17,823 bases of DNA, taken from positions 1 through 17,823 of the forward strand of contig URXR01000022.1 of assembly GCA_900551925.1 (NCBI GenBank). Reading direction: 5' to 3'. This DNA is from an uncultured Mycoplasmatota bacterium. Its GTDB lineage: Bacteria > Bacillota_I > Bacilli_A > RF39 > UBA660. Below are positions 7,527 through 14,599 of the stretch, piece by piece. The notes below the pieces were generated by a model that worked only from the letters and a program-made list of their open reading frames with translations, searched no databases and had not been told where the DNA came from. Each line of letters begins with the position of its first letter. Within the stretch, counting starts at the first letter, position 1. The position numbers and the translations under genes are program-made.

Positions 7527-7742
7527 ATGGAAAAGAAAGATAAGTTAAAATATGGTAATTCCCTAGAAACACAATTTTGGAACGATAATGTAGAAATAGA
7601 TAAAGATAATCCCCTTTCCAAACTACTAGATAGACTATGGAATAGCAAAGAAGATTATATGCCAACTGAAGAAGAATGTAAACAATTCGAAAGAGAAGAA
7701 AAAGAATATTATAAAAATAAAAAAAGTAACAACACCAAATAA
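7527..7742 (+). CDS. Hypothetical 71-aa acidic/charged protein
   Basis: ATG at 7527 is preceded by AAGGAAAT (about 10 bases away). The product starts MEKKDKLKYGNSLETQFWND and contains the acidic stretch PTEEECKQFEREEKEY followed by a basic tail. No membrane segment, signal or known motif is visible. It follows the 64-aa gene by 43 bases in the same direction and ends inside a small hairpin terminator, so the two probably share a transcript with the JAB-like remnant. The family is not recognised. Confidence 0.55.
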   Translation: MEKKDKLKYGNSLETQFWNDNVEIDKDNPLSKLLDRLWNSKEDYMPTEEECKQFEREEKEYYKNKKSNNTK

Positions 7743-7752
7743 AGTGTTTTTT
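7731..7752 (+). terminator. Weak terminator at the end of the small-gene cluster
   Basis: AACAC (7731-7735) pairs with GTGTT (7744-7748) around an 8-base loop and is followed by further T residues to 7752. It overlaps the stop codon of the 71-aa gene. The stem is only 5 bp. Confidence 0.5.
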
Positions 7753-7907
7753 ATGTTTCCAACTTATTTTTACTCAATTAAATATAACTTATAAAAATAA
7801 AAAAATTCTGCAAGCAATAAATAAAACCAATAATTTTATATAAATCTTAGGTATCTCCTCTATTTAATACAAAAGTACAGTAGAAAGTATTAAAGGAGGA
7901 ATAAAAA

Positions 7908-9974
7908 ATGAAGAAAATAAATAGAATACTTTTTATTGTATTAACATTTGTTCTAGCAATAATCGGAATAGAAAAAGTTAATGCTGACACCTATAAGGGG
8001 AGAATATACGATGTCTATCATCCAGAGTCAGGTTTCACAGTATTTGCTGAAGAATCAAATGGGTGGATGGATTATAACAGCTGGATGATAAAATCTTCTC
8101 TTGATGATAGAATTTATTACTGTATCGATCCCGCAGTAGCTCTAGGATCAGCCCCAGCTGGCTCTTTCAGCATCATAACAGGTGATAACAATATCATCGG
8201 CAAATCCAACTTAACTAAAGCAAAATATGAAAAAGTGAGACTTTTAGCATATTATGGATATGGTTATAAAAATGGAACCATTGATCACACTTCTAAAAAA
8301 TGGTATGGAATAACCCAAGTCATGATTTGGAGAGTAATGCGACCAGATCTTACTTGGACTTTTAAAGCCAGTAGAAATGGAACACCTAATAACAATTTAT
8401 TTAAAGAAGAAGTAGCAGAAATAAATAAATTAGTAACAAACCATGGCAAAACATCCAGTTTCAAGGATAAAAAAGTAAAACTTCTAATTGGAGAGTCTAT
8501 AACCCTAACAGATACCAATAATGTTTTACAAAACTTTTCTAGAGTAAATAATCCTAAAAATGTAACCGTAAAAGAAAATGGTAATAAACTTACAATAACT
8601 GCTAATAAAAATGGAACTGAAGCTATAAACTATAACTTCAGAAACGGCATAGCAAATCAAGTAGCACTCCTAACAAGCCCAACATATCAAGATGTAATCA
8701 TAAGAGGAAAACCTATAGACTTACCATATTTTGGCATACAAGTTGAAGTAACCGGAGGAACAGTAAATCTTCAAAAAATTGATGCCACAACTAATAAAAA
8801 TAAAGCGCAAGGAGAAGCTACTTTAAAAGGAGCCATATACGAAATATATGATTCTGACAATAATCCTGTAGGACAAATTACAACAGATGAAAACGGTCAA
8901 GGAAAAATTATTCTTGATTATGGTAAATATTCTATAAAAGAAATTAAAGCTCCAAAGGGTTATAATTTAAGCGATGAGGTATATGAATTTGAAATAACTA
9001 AAGAAAACACCAATGTTAATATCGAAGCTAAAGACCAAGTTATTACTGGAAAATTATTATTAACTAAAACTAAAGGCGGAGCAGGAGAAAACTTCACCAA
9101 AGAAAAAAATGCCACTTTCAATATATTAGACTCTAAAGACAATGTAGTAGAAACCATAACTACTAATAAAAATGGTCTAGCCATAGCGCTTCTTCCCTAT
9201 GGTACTTATACAATCCAGCAAATAACGGGAGAAGAAAACTATGTCCTATCAGAAGATATCAAAGTTTCTATAAAAGAAAACAAAATATACGAAGTAAACA
9301 TCAAAAACTTAAAACTTAGCAAACTAGAATTTACTAAAACTGATTTTTCAACTGATAAACCATTACCTAATACTTTAATTGAAATATATAAAGATGATGA
9401 CAGTTTAATATATCAAGGTCGAACTGATAAAAATGGTAAAATAGAAGTTCCTAATCTTAAAATCGGGAAATATTACATCTTAGAAAAAGAAGCACCTAAA
9501 TATTATCGTTTAAATACTGAAAAAATGCCTTTCGAAATAACAGAAAATGGTCAAATAATAAAAGTTACTATGCAAAATAGACGAAAAGAAGGTAATTTAG
9601 AACTAATAAAAATAGATTCATTGACTAAAAAACCACTAGCGAGTTCTCTAATAGAAATATATTTTACTGAAACAAATGAAAAGGTTTTTAAAGGAAAAAC
9701 TGATAAAGATGGGAAAATATTTATCGAAGGCCTACTAGCAGGTAATTATTGTATTTATGAAAGAAAAGCTCCTTTAGGCTATGAACTATTAAATGAACCT
9801 ATTTGTCTAGAGATAAAAGAAGAGAATGAAACAGTTAAAATAACTATTCCTAACGATAAAATTATAAATGTTCCAGATACGCATCTTGATAAACTACCAA
9901 TTATAGCTATATTAGGAATAACATTTATAATAAGTGGAGTAACGCTTTTACTATATGCAAAAAAGAAAAGCTAA
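7908..9974 (+). CDS. Sortase-anchored surface protein: thioester domain plus Cna-B repeats
   Basis: A 688-aa cell-surface adhesin or pilin-like protein. Residues 1-26 form a signal peptide (cut after VNA). Residues about 40-180 look like a thioester domain: C72 in YYCIDPAV and Q137 in ITQVMIWR are the expected Cys-Gln pair, which in known members binds host amines covalently. A stalk-like beta region (about 185-280) leads to four Cna-B/SpaA-type domains (about 285-378, 380-468, 471-558, 562-650). The isopeptide Lys candidates are K290, K387, K477 and K568; the Glu candidates are E345, E526 and E618. Domain 2 has Q438 in that place, and domain 1 ends with D376 where the others have Asn (N467, N557, N649). 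The C-terminus has NVPDTHLDK, a hydrophobic segment (663-683) and a KKKS tail, a variant sorting signal. The ribosome binding site AAAGGAGGA (7892-7900) is strong. The frame overlaps the sortase gene by 20 bases. Confidence 0.88.
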   Translation: MKKINRILFIVLTFVLAIIGIEKVNADTYKGRIYDVYHPESGFTVFAEESNGWMDYNSWMIKSSLDDRIYYCIDPAVALGSAPAGSFSIITGDNNIIGKSNLTKAKYEKVRLLAYYGYGYKNGTIDHTSKKWYGITQVMIWRVMRPDLTWTFKASRNGTPNNNLFKEEVAEINKLVTNHGKTSSFKDKKVKLLIGESITLTDTNNVLQNFSRVNNPKNVTVKENGNKLTITANKNGTEAINYNFRNGIANQVALLTSPTYQDVIIRGKPIDLPYFGIQVEVTGGTVNLQKIDATTNKNKAQGEATLKGAIYEIYDSDNNPVGQITTDENGQGKIILDYGKYSIKEIKAPKGYNLSDEVYEFEITKENTNVNIEAKDQVITGKLLLTKTKGGAGENFTKEKNATFNILDSKDNVVETITTNKNGLAIALLPYGTYTIQQITGEENYVLSEDIKVSIKENKIYEVNIKNLKLSKLEFTKTDFSTDKPLPNTLIEIYKDDDSLIYQGRTDKNGKIEVPNLKIGKYYILEKEAPKYYRLNTEKMPFEITENGQIIKVTMQNRRKEGNLELIKIDSLTKKPLASSLIEIYFTETNEKVFKGKTDKDGKIFIEGLLAGNYCIYERKAPLGYELLNEPICLEIKEENETVKITIPNDKIINVPDTHLDKLPIIAILGITFIISGVTLLLYAKKKS

Positions 9975-10575
9975 CTTAATACTAGCAGCAATCCTCATCA
10001 TACTTCTAGGTTTAGTCTTCCTTTCAATAGATTTATATTCTAGTTATCAAAAGTCCAAAGAAGAAAAAGAAAACCTAGCTAATTTTTTTGACAATTTCTC
10101 ATTAAATATTGATAGAATTAACAATTTAAAAAAATTAAATCCTCAAAATAGCTCAAGTAATTCTCAAATAACCAGTTATATCGCGGTCCTCGAAATACCT
10201 AAAATAAATATTAAACAAGGTTTAGTAAAACAAAGCTCCACTTTAAATGATGTAAATAAAAATATTGAAATATTAAATGGCTCCATGCCTAATCACCAAA
10301 ATAGTAATCTAATATTAGCCAGTCACTCCGGAACTAGTCCCGTTTCCTATTTCAATAATCTTCATCTTTTAAATAAAAATGATAAAATTTTTATTTATTA
10401 CAACCATCATAAATATCACTATAAAGTAATAAAAAAATATGAAATACCTAAAAATGGTAAACTAAGAGTAGCTTCTTATCCAAATGAAACTTTATTAACT
10501 TTAACTACCTGCAGCACCACTTCTAATAATCAATTAGTGGTCATTGCTAAACAAATTGCTAAACAAATTTCCTAA
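9955..10575 (+). CDS. Sortase family transpeptidase
   Basis: A 206-aa membrane-anchored sortase that would cleave the sorting signal of the preceding surface protein and attach it to the wall or a pilus. Residues 7-26 form an N-terminal membrane anchor. The sortase fold starts with IAVLEIPKINIKQGL (76-90). The catalytic His is H124 in LILASHSGTSPV, and the catalytic Cys is C186 in LTLTTCSTT. The usual Arg in the last strand is expected at residue 193 in NNQLVVIAK, but this is Gln (codon CAA; one transition from CGA). The C-terminus carries a tandem AKQI duplication. The gene overlaps the end of the surface-protein gene by 20 bases, implying translational coupling and a dedicated pair. The class is uncertain; the VVIAK end is reminiscent of class B or D. 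Confidence 0.88.
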   Translation: MQKRKANLILAAILIILLGLVFLSIDLYSSYQKSKEEKENLANFFDNFSLNIDRINNLKKLNPQNSSSNSQITSYIAVLEIPKINIKQGLVKQSSTLNDVNKNIEILNGSMPNHQNSNLILASHSGTSPVSYFNNLHLLNKNDKIFIYYNHHKYHYKVIKKYEIPKNGKLRVASYPNETLLTLTTCSTTSNNQLVVIAKQIAKQIS

Positions 10576-10588
10576 AAAAATTGTTTAG
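10559..10588 (+). repeat. Hairpin across the sortase stop and the next promoter's -35
   Basis: CTAAACAA (10559-10566) pairs with TTGTTTAG (10581-10588), with three further A-T pairs inside after one mismatch. There is no T-run afterwards, so it is a poor intrinsic terminator. The right arm contains the TTGTTT -35 of the promoter for the LiaF-like gene. Confidence 0.45.
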
Positions 10589-10620
10589 TACTCAAAAACA
10601 TGTTATAATGACCTCGGAGG
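10581..10620 (+). promoter_or_regulatory. Near-consensus promoter and ribosome binding site of the LiaF-like gene
   Basis: TTGTTT (10581-10586), a 17-base spacer and a perfect TATAAT (10604-10609) form a sigma-A-type promoter. CGGAGG (10615-10620) lies 8 bases before ATG 10629. Transcription would start almost at the ribosome binding site, giving a leader of only about 13 bases. Confidence 0.75.
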
Positions 10621-10628
10621 TTTATGTT

Positions 10629-11282
10629 ATGAATAAAAGTAAAAGCACCCTTATTTGGGGGTTAATAATAACAATAGTAGGAGTAATTTTTCTAGGAAAT
10701 AGTTTAAATATTTGGAATATTAGTATTTTCTTCAGAGGATGGTGGACTTTATTTATAATTGTGCCATCCCTAATTGGACTTTTCAAAAAACAAACTATCG
10801 TCTCTTCAATTCTCGGACTAATCATTGGTATCTTATTATTTCTAGCTTGTCAAGATATCATACAATGGCAAATGGTTGGAAAAATCTTTATTCCTCTTCT
10901 TATAATTGTCATTGGTATCTCTTTAATTGTTAGTTCTAGTATAAAAAAAAAGATAAAAAATAAAAATAATCCTGAGTATATTAGTATCTTTTCAGGACGT
11001 GATGAGAAATTAACCGGAAGCTTTAAAGGAGCCAATATCATTTCAATTTTCGGAGGAGTAGATTTAGACTTACGAAAGACTGAAATAAAAGATGATATAA
11101 CTATTGACTGTTTAACTGTTTTCGGTGGTATTGATTTAAAACTTCCTTCTAATGTAAAAGTAAAATTAACTGGAACTCCTATTTTCGGAGGAGTAGAAAA
11201 TCTAAAAGATGATGAAAATGAAAAAGCTCCTACCGTAACTATTAATTACATTTGTATTTTCGCTGGTATTGATATTAAGTAA
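10629..11282 (+). CDS. LiaF-like membrane protein (DUF5668/LiaF C-terminal)
   Basis: In Bacilli, LiaF is a membrane protein that restrains the LiaSR envelope-stress system; related proteins are widespread without LiaSR. The 217-aa product starts at ATG 10629, chosen over an in-frame ATG at 10581 that lies inside the promoter. The N-terminal half has four membrane segments (about 8-24, 37-52, 57-74, 84-103). The C-terminal half is a beta-repeat domain with recurring ISIFSG, ISIFGGVDLDL, LTVFGGIDLKLP, TPIFGGVE and ICIFAGIDI motifs (from 118 on), the hallmark of the LiaF C-terminal domain. It is a single-gene transcription unit with its own promoter and a strong terminator. No LiaSR genes lie beside it, but a Bce-type cell-envelope defence set is 1.6 kb downstream. 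Confidence 0.85.
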   Translation: MNKSKSTLIWGLIITIVGVIFLGNSLNIWNISIFFRGWWTLFIIVPSLIGLFKKQTIVSSILGLIIGILLFLACQDIIQWQMVGKIFIPLLIIVIGISLIVSSSIKKKIKNKNNPEYISIFSGRDEKLTGSFKGANIISIFGGVDLDLRKTEIKDDITIDCLTVFGGIDLKLPSNVKVKLTGTPIFGGVENLKDDENEKAPTVTINYICIFAGIDIK

Positions 11283-11309
11283 GTTATTAAAAATAGTAAC
11301 TTACTTTTT
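11277..11309 (+). terminator. Strong intrinsic terminator after the LiaF-like gene
   Basis: AAGTAAGTTA (11277-11286) and TAACTTACTT (11297-11306) form a perfect 10-bp stem with a 10-base loop, followed by T residues. The stem includes the stop codon. Confidence 0.85.
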
Positions 11310-11350
11310 AAATTAAAATAACTTTTCTAAATATTATATTAATGATAAAA

Positions 11351-11400
11351 TATAATAAGAAAGGAACAATCTAATAAATAAGATTGATTAAAGTGATAAT
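11351..11400 (+). promoter_or_regulatory. Possible promoter and structured leader of the amidohydrolase gene
   Basis: TATAAT (11351-11356) could be a -10; no convincing -35 is seen. AAAGGA (11360-11365) is the best Shine-Dalgarno match but is 35 bases from the ATG. Between them CAATCT (11367-11372) pairs with AGATTG (11381-11386). Close to the start only AAAGTGAT is available, so initiation may be weak or structure-dependent. Confidence 0.35.
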
Positions 11401-12687
11401 ATGATAACAGTAATAAAAAATGGTACAGTTATTACCATGGATGAAAAAAGATCAAAAAAACATGAAAAATTAGACATAGTTATTAAAGATGACAAAATAC
11501 TTAAATTAGAAACTAATTACCAAGGAGAATATGATAAATTAATTGATGCTACAGACAAAATCATCATGCCCGGACTTATCAATGCTCACACCCATTTAGG
11601 GATGAGTATCTTCAGAGCCACAAATGATGATTTAACATTACAAGAATGGTTAGAGAAAAAAATCTGGCCTATTGAGGATAAAATGACTGATGAAGATGTT
11701 TACCTATCAGCTTTAGTATCTTGTTTAGAAATGATAAAAACTGGAACAACTTGTGCTAATGACATGTATTTTGGCTATAAAGGCACCATGAAAGCTATTA
11801 CTGAAACTAAATTAAGAGTAGTAGCATCAAGATGCCTGCTAGGAAATATGGATGCTAAATCCTTAAAAATGATTGAAGAATTTAAAGACTTAATTAAAAC
11901 TTATCAAAACAATCCTTTAATAACTTTTGCCGTAACCCCTCATTCTTTATATACTTGCAGTAAAGACTATTTACAAGAATGTTTAAAACTATCAAAAGAA
12001 TATAACTTACCAGTTCATACTCATTTCTGTGAAAATAAAGAAGAAGTAACAACAATCACTAATACTTATCAAACAACGCCAATAAATGCTCTTAAAAAAC
12101 TAGGCTTTTTAGACCAAAAACTAATTCTCGCTCATGCTACTTTTCTAGATGAAGCAGATTTAAAACTTTTACCAAAAACAACTTCGCTAGTAACTAATCC
12201 CATAAGTAACTTAAATCTAGGCTGTGGCATTGCTAACTTAACAGCATATCAAAAGCATAATATAAATATAGCCTTAGGAACAGATGGCCAAGGAAGTGGC
12301 AACAACTTAAATTTATTTAAACATATGTCTATCACGGGAGACCTTCAAAAAGCTCTCTATCAAGACCCTACAGTAATAAGTTCTTATGAAGTCTTAAAAA
12401 TGGCTACCATAAATGGTGCTAAAGCCTTAGGCCTAGAAAATAAAATAGGATCAATCGAGGAAAATAAACAAGCTGATATTATAATTTTAGACTTAAATAA
12501 TATTGAAATATATCCTTACCCTGACCTAATTTGCCAAATAGTTCACAATGTCGAAAGCCAAAATGTTATTACAACAATCATAAATGGCAATATCTTAATG
12601 GAAAATAGAAAGTTAAATCTTCCTATAAATGAACAAGATTTAAAAGAAAAAATTAAAACTTTATATCAAAGACTAAAAATTGATTAA
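11401..12687 (+). CDS. mtaD: MtaD-type amidohydrolase (MTA/SAH deaminase family)
   Basis: Members of this cytosolic amidohydrolase family deaminate S-adenosylhomocysteine, 5'-methylthioadenosine or adenosine to the inosine form. The 428-aa length fits. The metal-dependent barrel motifs are complete: PGLINAHTHLGM (H63, H65), PHSLYTCS (H181), PVHTHFCE (H208, E211), LILAHATFLDE (H245) and LGTDGQGSGNN (D295). The N-terminal small beta domain (IKNGTVITMD) and C-terminal KQADIIILDL segment are also typical. The GTDG motif is followed by QGSG instead of the common AASN, so substrate preference could differ. The gene stands alone, with no other methionine-salvage gene in view. SAH/MTA specificity is family-level inference. 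Confidence 0.85.
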   Translation: MITVIKNGTVITMDEKRSKKHEKLDIVIKDDKILKLETNYQGEYDKLIDATDKIIMPGLINAHTHLGMSIFRATNDDLTLQEWLEKKIWPIEDKMTDEDVYLSALVSCLEMIKTGTTCANDMYFGYKGTMKAITETKLRVVASRCLLGNMDAKSLKMIEEFKDLIKTYQNNPLITFAVTPHSLYTCSKDYLQECLKLSKEYNLPVHTHFCENKEEVTTITNTYQTTPINALKKLGFLDQKLILAHATFLDEADLKLLPKTTSLVTNPISNLNLGCGIANLTAYQKHNINIALGTDGQGSGNNLNLFKHMSITGDLQKALYQDPTVISSYEVLKMATINGAKALGLENKIGSIEENKQADIIILDLNNIEIYPYPDLICQIVHNVESQNVITTIINGNILMENRKLNLPINEQDLKEKIKTLYQRLKID

Positions 12688-12822
12688 AATAAAAAAAACT
12701 TTACAACCCTAACAAAATAAATTCGCTAATAAATGACAAAATATTAACTCCCTTAAATCTAATATTAATTATAAAAAACGTATTACAAAATCAAAATAAA
12801 GAATTAATAATGGTAAAAACTA

Positions 12823-12854
12823 TATAATATTTATAACAAAAACAAAAGAAGGTG
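12823..12854 (+). promoter_or_regulatory. -10 element and ribosome binding site of the two-component operon
   Basis: TATAAT (12823-12828) lies 31 bases before the ATG, with no good -35. GAAGGTG (12848-12854) is the ribosome binding site. Upstream, AATATTAA occurs twice (12740-12747 and 12761-12768), 21 bases apart; two helical turns would suit an OmpR-type regulator, but the words are too AT-rich to be convincing. Confidence 0.4.
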
Positions 12855-12859
12855 TTATA

Positions 12860-13519
12860 ATGACTATACTAATAGTAGAAGACGAAGAAAAACTAAGAGA
12901 AGAGTTAAAAATTTTTTTAGAAAGTAATGGTTATCAAGTAGAAACTGTCAAAGAATTCCAAAATCTTGACACTAATATTTTTAAAATAAATTGTGATTTA
13001 ATTCTTTTAGATATTAATCTTCCCTTTATAAACGGAGAATATCTATTAAAAGAAATAAGAAAAAAGAGTAATCTTCCGATTATCATGATAACTAGTAAAA
13101 ATACTGAACTTGATGAACTATTAAGTATCAGTTTAGGAGCCGATGATTTTATTACCAAACCTTTTAATCCCCAAATTCTCTTAGCCAGAATAAATAGACT
13201 TCTAACAAGAAATAATAACCAAAGTGAAACTATTAAATATAAAAATGCTTTAATTGATGTATCAAAAAGTCTTATTGAAACTGAGTACAATAAAGAAAAT
13301 CTAACTAGAAATGAACTAAAAATATTAACTTATCTTTTAGAAAATAAAGGCACTATAGTATCACGAGATGATTTAATAAATTATCTTTGGGATAGTGATG
13401 AGTATATAGATGATAATACCTTAACTGTAAACATAAATAGATTAAGAACTAAATTAGCTAGTTTAGGACTAACAGATGTCATAATAACTAAACGTAGTCA
13501 AGGATATATAATTTTATGA
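12860..13519 (+). CDS. bceR: OmpR/PhoB-type response regulator, BceR-like
   Basis: A 219-aa cytosolic transcription regulator. The receiver domain (1-118) has the acidic pair E7/D8 at the phosphorylation pocket, the phospho-acceptor D51 in LILLDINLP, T78 and K100 in TKPFN. The winged-helix DNA-binding domain (about 125-219) carries LTRNELKILTYLLEN, the recognition region TLTVNINRLRTKL and the wing KRSQGYII. Its stop overlaps the kinase start (ATGA), as is common for BceRS pairs. By family analogy it would activate the neighbouring BceAB-type transporter genes when the kinase is triggered by a peptide antibiotic. Confidence 0.9.
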   Translation: MTILIVEDEEKLREELKIFLESNGYQVETVKEFQNLDTNIFKINCDLILLDINLPFINGEYLLKEIRKKSNLPIIMITSKNTELDELLSISLGADDFITKPFNPQILLARINRLLTRNNNQSETIKYKNALIDVSKSLIETEYNKENLTRNELKILTYLLENKGTIVSRDDLINYLWDSDEYIDDNTLTVNINRLRTKLASLGLTDVIITKRSQGYIIL

Positions 13520-14532
13520 AATTAAAAGAATATTTACAAGATAATTTCCTCTATATATTTCTATATATCATCTCTAGCCTTCTTATTATAACTCTTCTTT
13601 TTTTATTCAAAGTTCACTCTCTAGCTACTTTATTTATTATATTTTTCTTACTATTACCATTTATTATTACTATAACCTTTGATTATTATCGTAAAAGTAA
13701 ATTCTATAACAATTTGAAACAAATTTTAGATAAATTAGATCAAAAATATCTAATCTTAGAAATAATAAAAAGACCATCTTTTAGAGAAGGAAAACTTTTA
13801 TATGATTATCTTTATCAAATAAATAAATCCATGATAGAAAATATTAACAATTATAAATTAAATAGTGAAGAATTTATCGAATACTTAGAAATGTGGTGTC
13901 ACGAAATAAAAACTCCTCTTCAAACTTCTAAATTATTAATAGAAAACAATCAAAATCATGTTACTAAAAGTCTTCTTGAAGAACTAACAAAAATAGAAAA
14001 TTATATTGATCAAGTAATGTATTATGCTAGAAGTAACACTGTAGAAAAAGATTATCTAATTAAAGAAACAGATTTAAATAAAGTTATAAAAACAGTTCTA
14101 AAGAAAAATCAAAAAGATATCTTAGCCAAAAAAATAAAATTAACAGTAAAAGTTAAAGACAAAGTTTATAGTGATAAAAAATGGTTAGAATTTATTATAA
14201 ATCAAATACTTGTAAACAGTATTAAATATACAACTAAAGATCCCCAAATCGAAATAACTTCTATAAAAAATAAAGAAAGCATTGTTCTATCTATTAAAGA
14301 TAATGGCATAGGTATAAAAAAAGAAGACCTATCCAAAGTATTTGATAAATCCTTTACTGGAGAAAATGGTAGAAAAATCTATAATTCAACAGGATTAGGA
14401 TTATATCTAGCTAAAAAACTTTGTACTAAACTAGGACACAATATAACAATAACTTCCAAATTAGATGAAGGAACAACTGTAAATATTATTTTCCCCTTAA
14501 ACTCTATGACTGCTAACCTTACAAAAATGTAA
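13516..14532 (+). CDS. bceS: Intramembrane-sensing histidine kinase, BceS-like
   Basis: A 338-aa membrane kinase. Two N-terminal membrane segments (about 11-31 and 36-56) are joined by only about four residues, so it lacks an extracellular sensor domain; BceS-type kinases instead sense flux through their partner transporter. The H-box is EMWCHEIKTPLQ (H129). The ATPase domain has the N-box with N234 (ILVNSIKYT), DNGIGI (262-267) and STGLGLYLAK (291-300). It is translationally coupled to the regulator by a 4-base overlap. The distal end of the gene contains a terminator hairpin, so transporter expression probably depends on its own promoter. Confidence 0.92.
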   Translation: MKLKEYLQDNFLYIFLYIISSLLIITLLFLFKVHSLATLFIIFFLLLPFIITITFDYYRKSKFYNNLKQILDKLDQKYLILEIIKRPSFREGKLLYDYLYQINKSMIENINNYKLNSEEFIEYLEMWCHEIKTPLQTSKLLIENNQNHVTKSLLEELTKIENYIDQVMYYARSNTVEKDYLIKETDLNKVIKTVLKKNQKDILAKKIKLTVKVKDKVYSDKKWLEFIINQILVNSIKYTTKDPQIEITSIKNKESIVLSIKDNGIGIKKEDLSKVFDKSFTGENGRKIYNSTGLGLYLAKKLCTKLGHNITITSKLDEGTTVNIIFPLNSMTANLTKM

Positions 14533-14545
14533 GGTTTTGTTATTT
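14515..14545 (+). terminator. Terminator overlapping the kinase stop codon
   Basis: AACCTTACA (14515-14523) and TGTAAGGTT (14528-14536) form a perfect 9-bp stem with an AAAA loop, followed by a T-rich tail (TTGTTATTT). It lies inside the last codons of the kinase gene and separates the regulator-kinase transcript from the transporter genes. Confidence 0.75.
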
Positions 14546-14552
14546 AAATCGA

Positions 14553-14593
14553 TTGTTAATGTTTATAATAAATAATAAAATGAATGTGAGGTG
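14553..14593 (+). promoter_or_regulatory. Promoter and ribosome binding site of the BceAB-like transporter operon
   Basis: TTGTTA (14553-14558), a 17-base spacer and TAAAAT (14576-14581) form a good promoter. GAGGTG (14588-14593) lies 6 bases before ATG 14600, again leaving a very short untranslated leader. This is the likely target of the neighbouring response regulator, although no inverted repeat typical of Bce operators stands out. Confidence 0.65.
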
Positions 14594-14599
14594 AAAAAA

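Noticed and set aside
12740..12768. AATATTAA direct repeats as a regulator binding site
   Set aside because: The words are pure A/T in very AT-rich DNA and could easily recur by chance; only the 21-base spacing is suggestive.
13510..13525. Alternative genetic code (TGA as Trp) as in some Mollicutes
   Set aside because: TGA serves as the stop of the response regulator in a typical ATGA overlap, and all tryptophan codons read in the genes are TGG.
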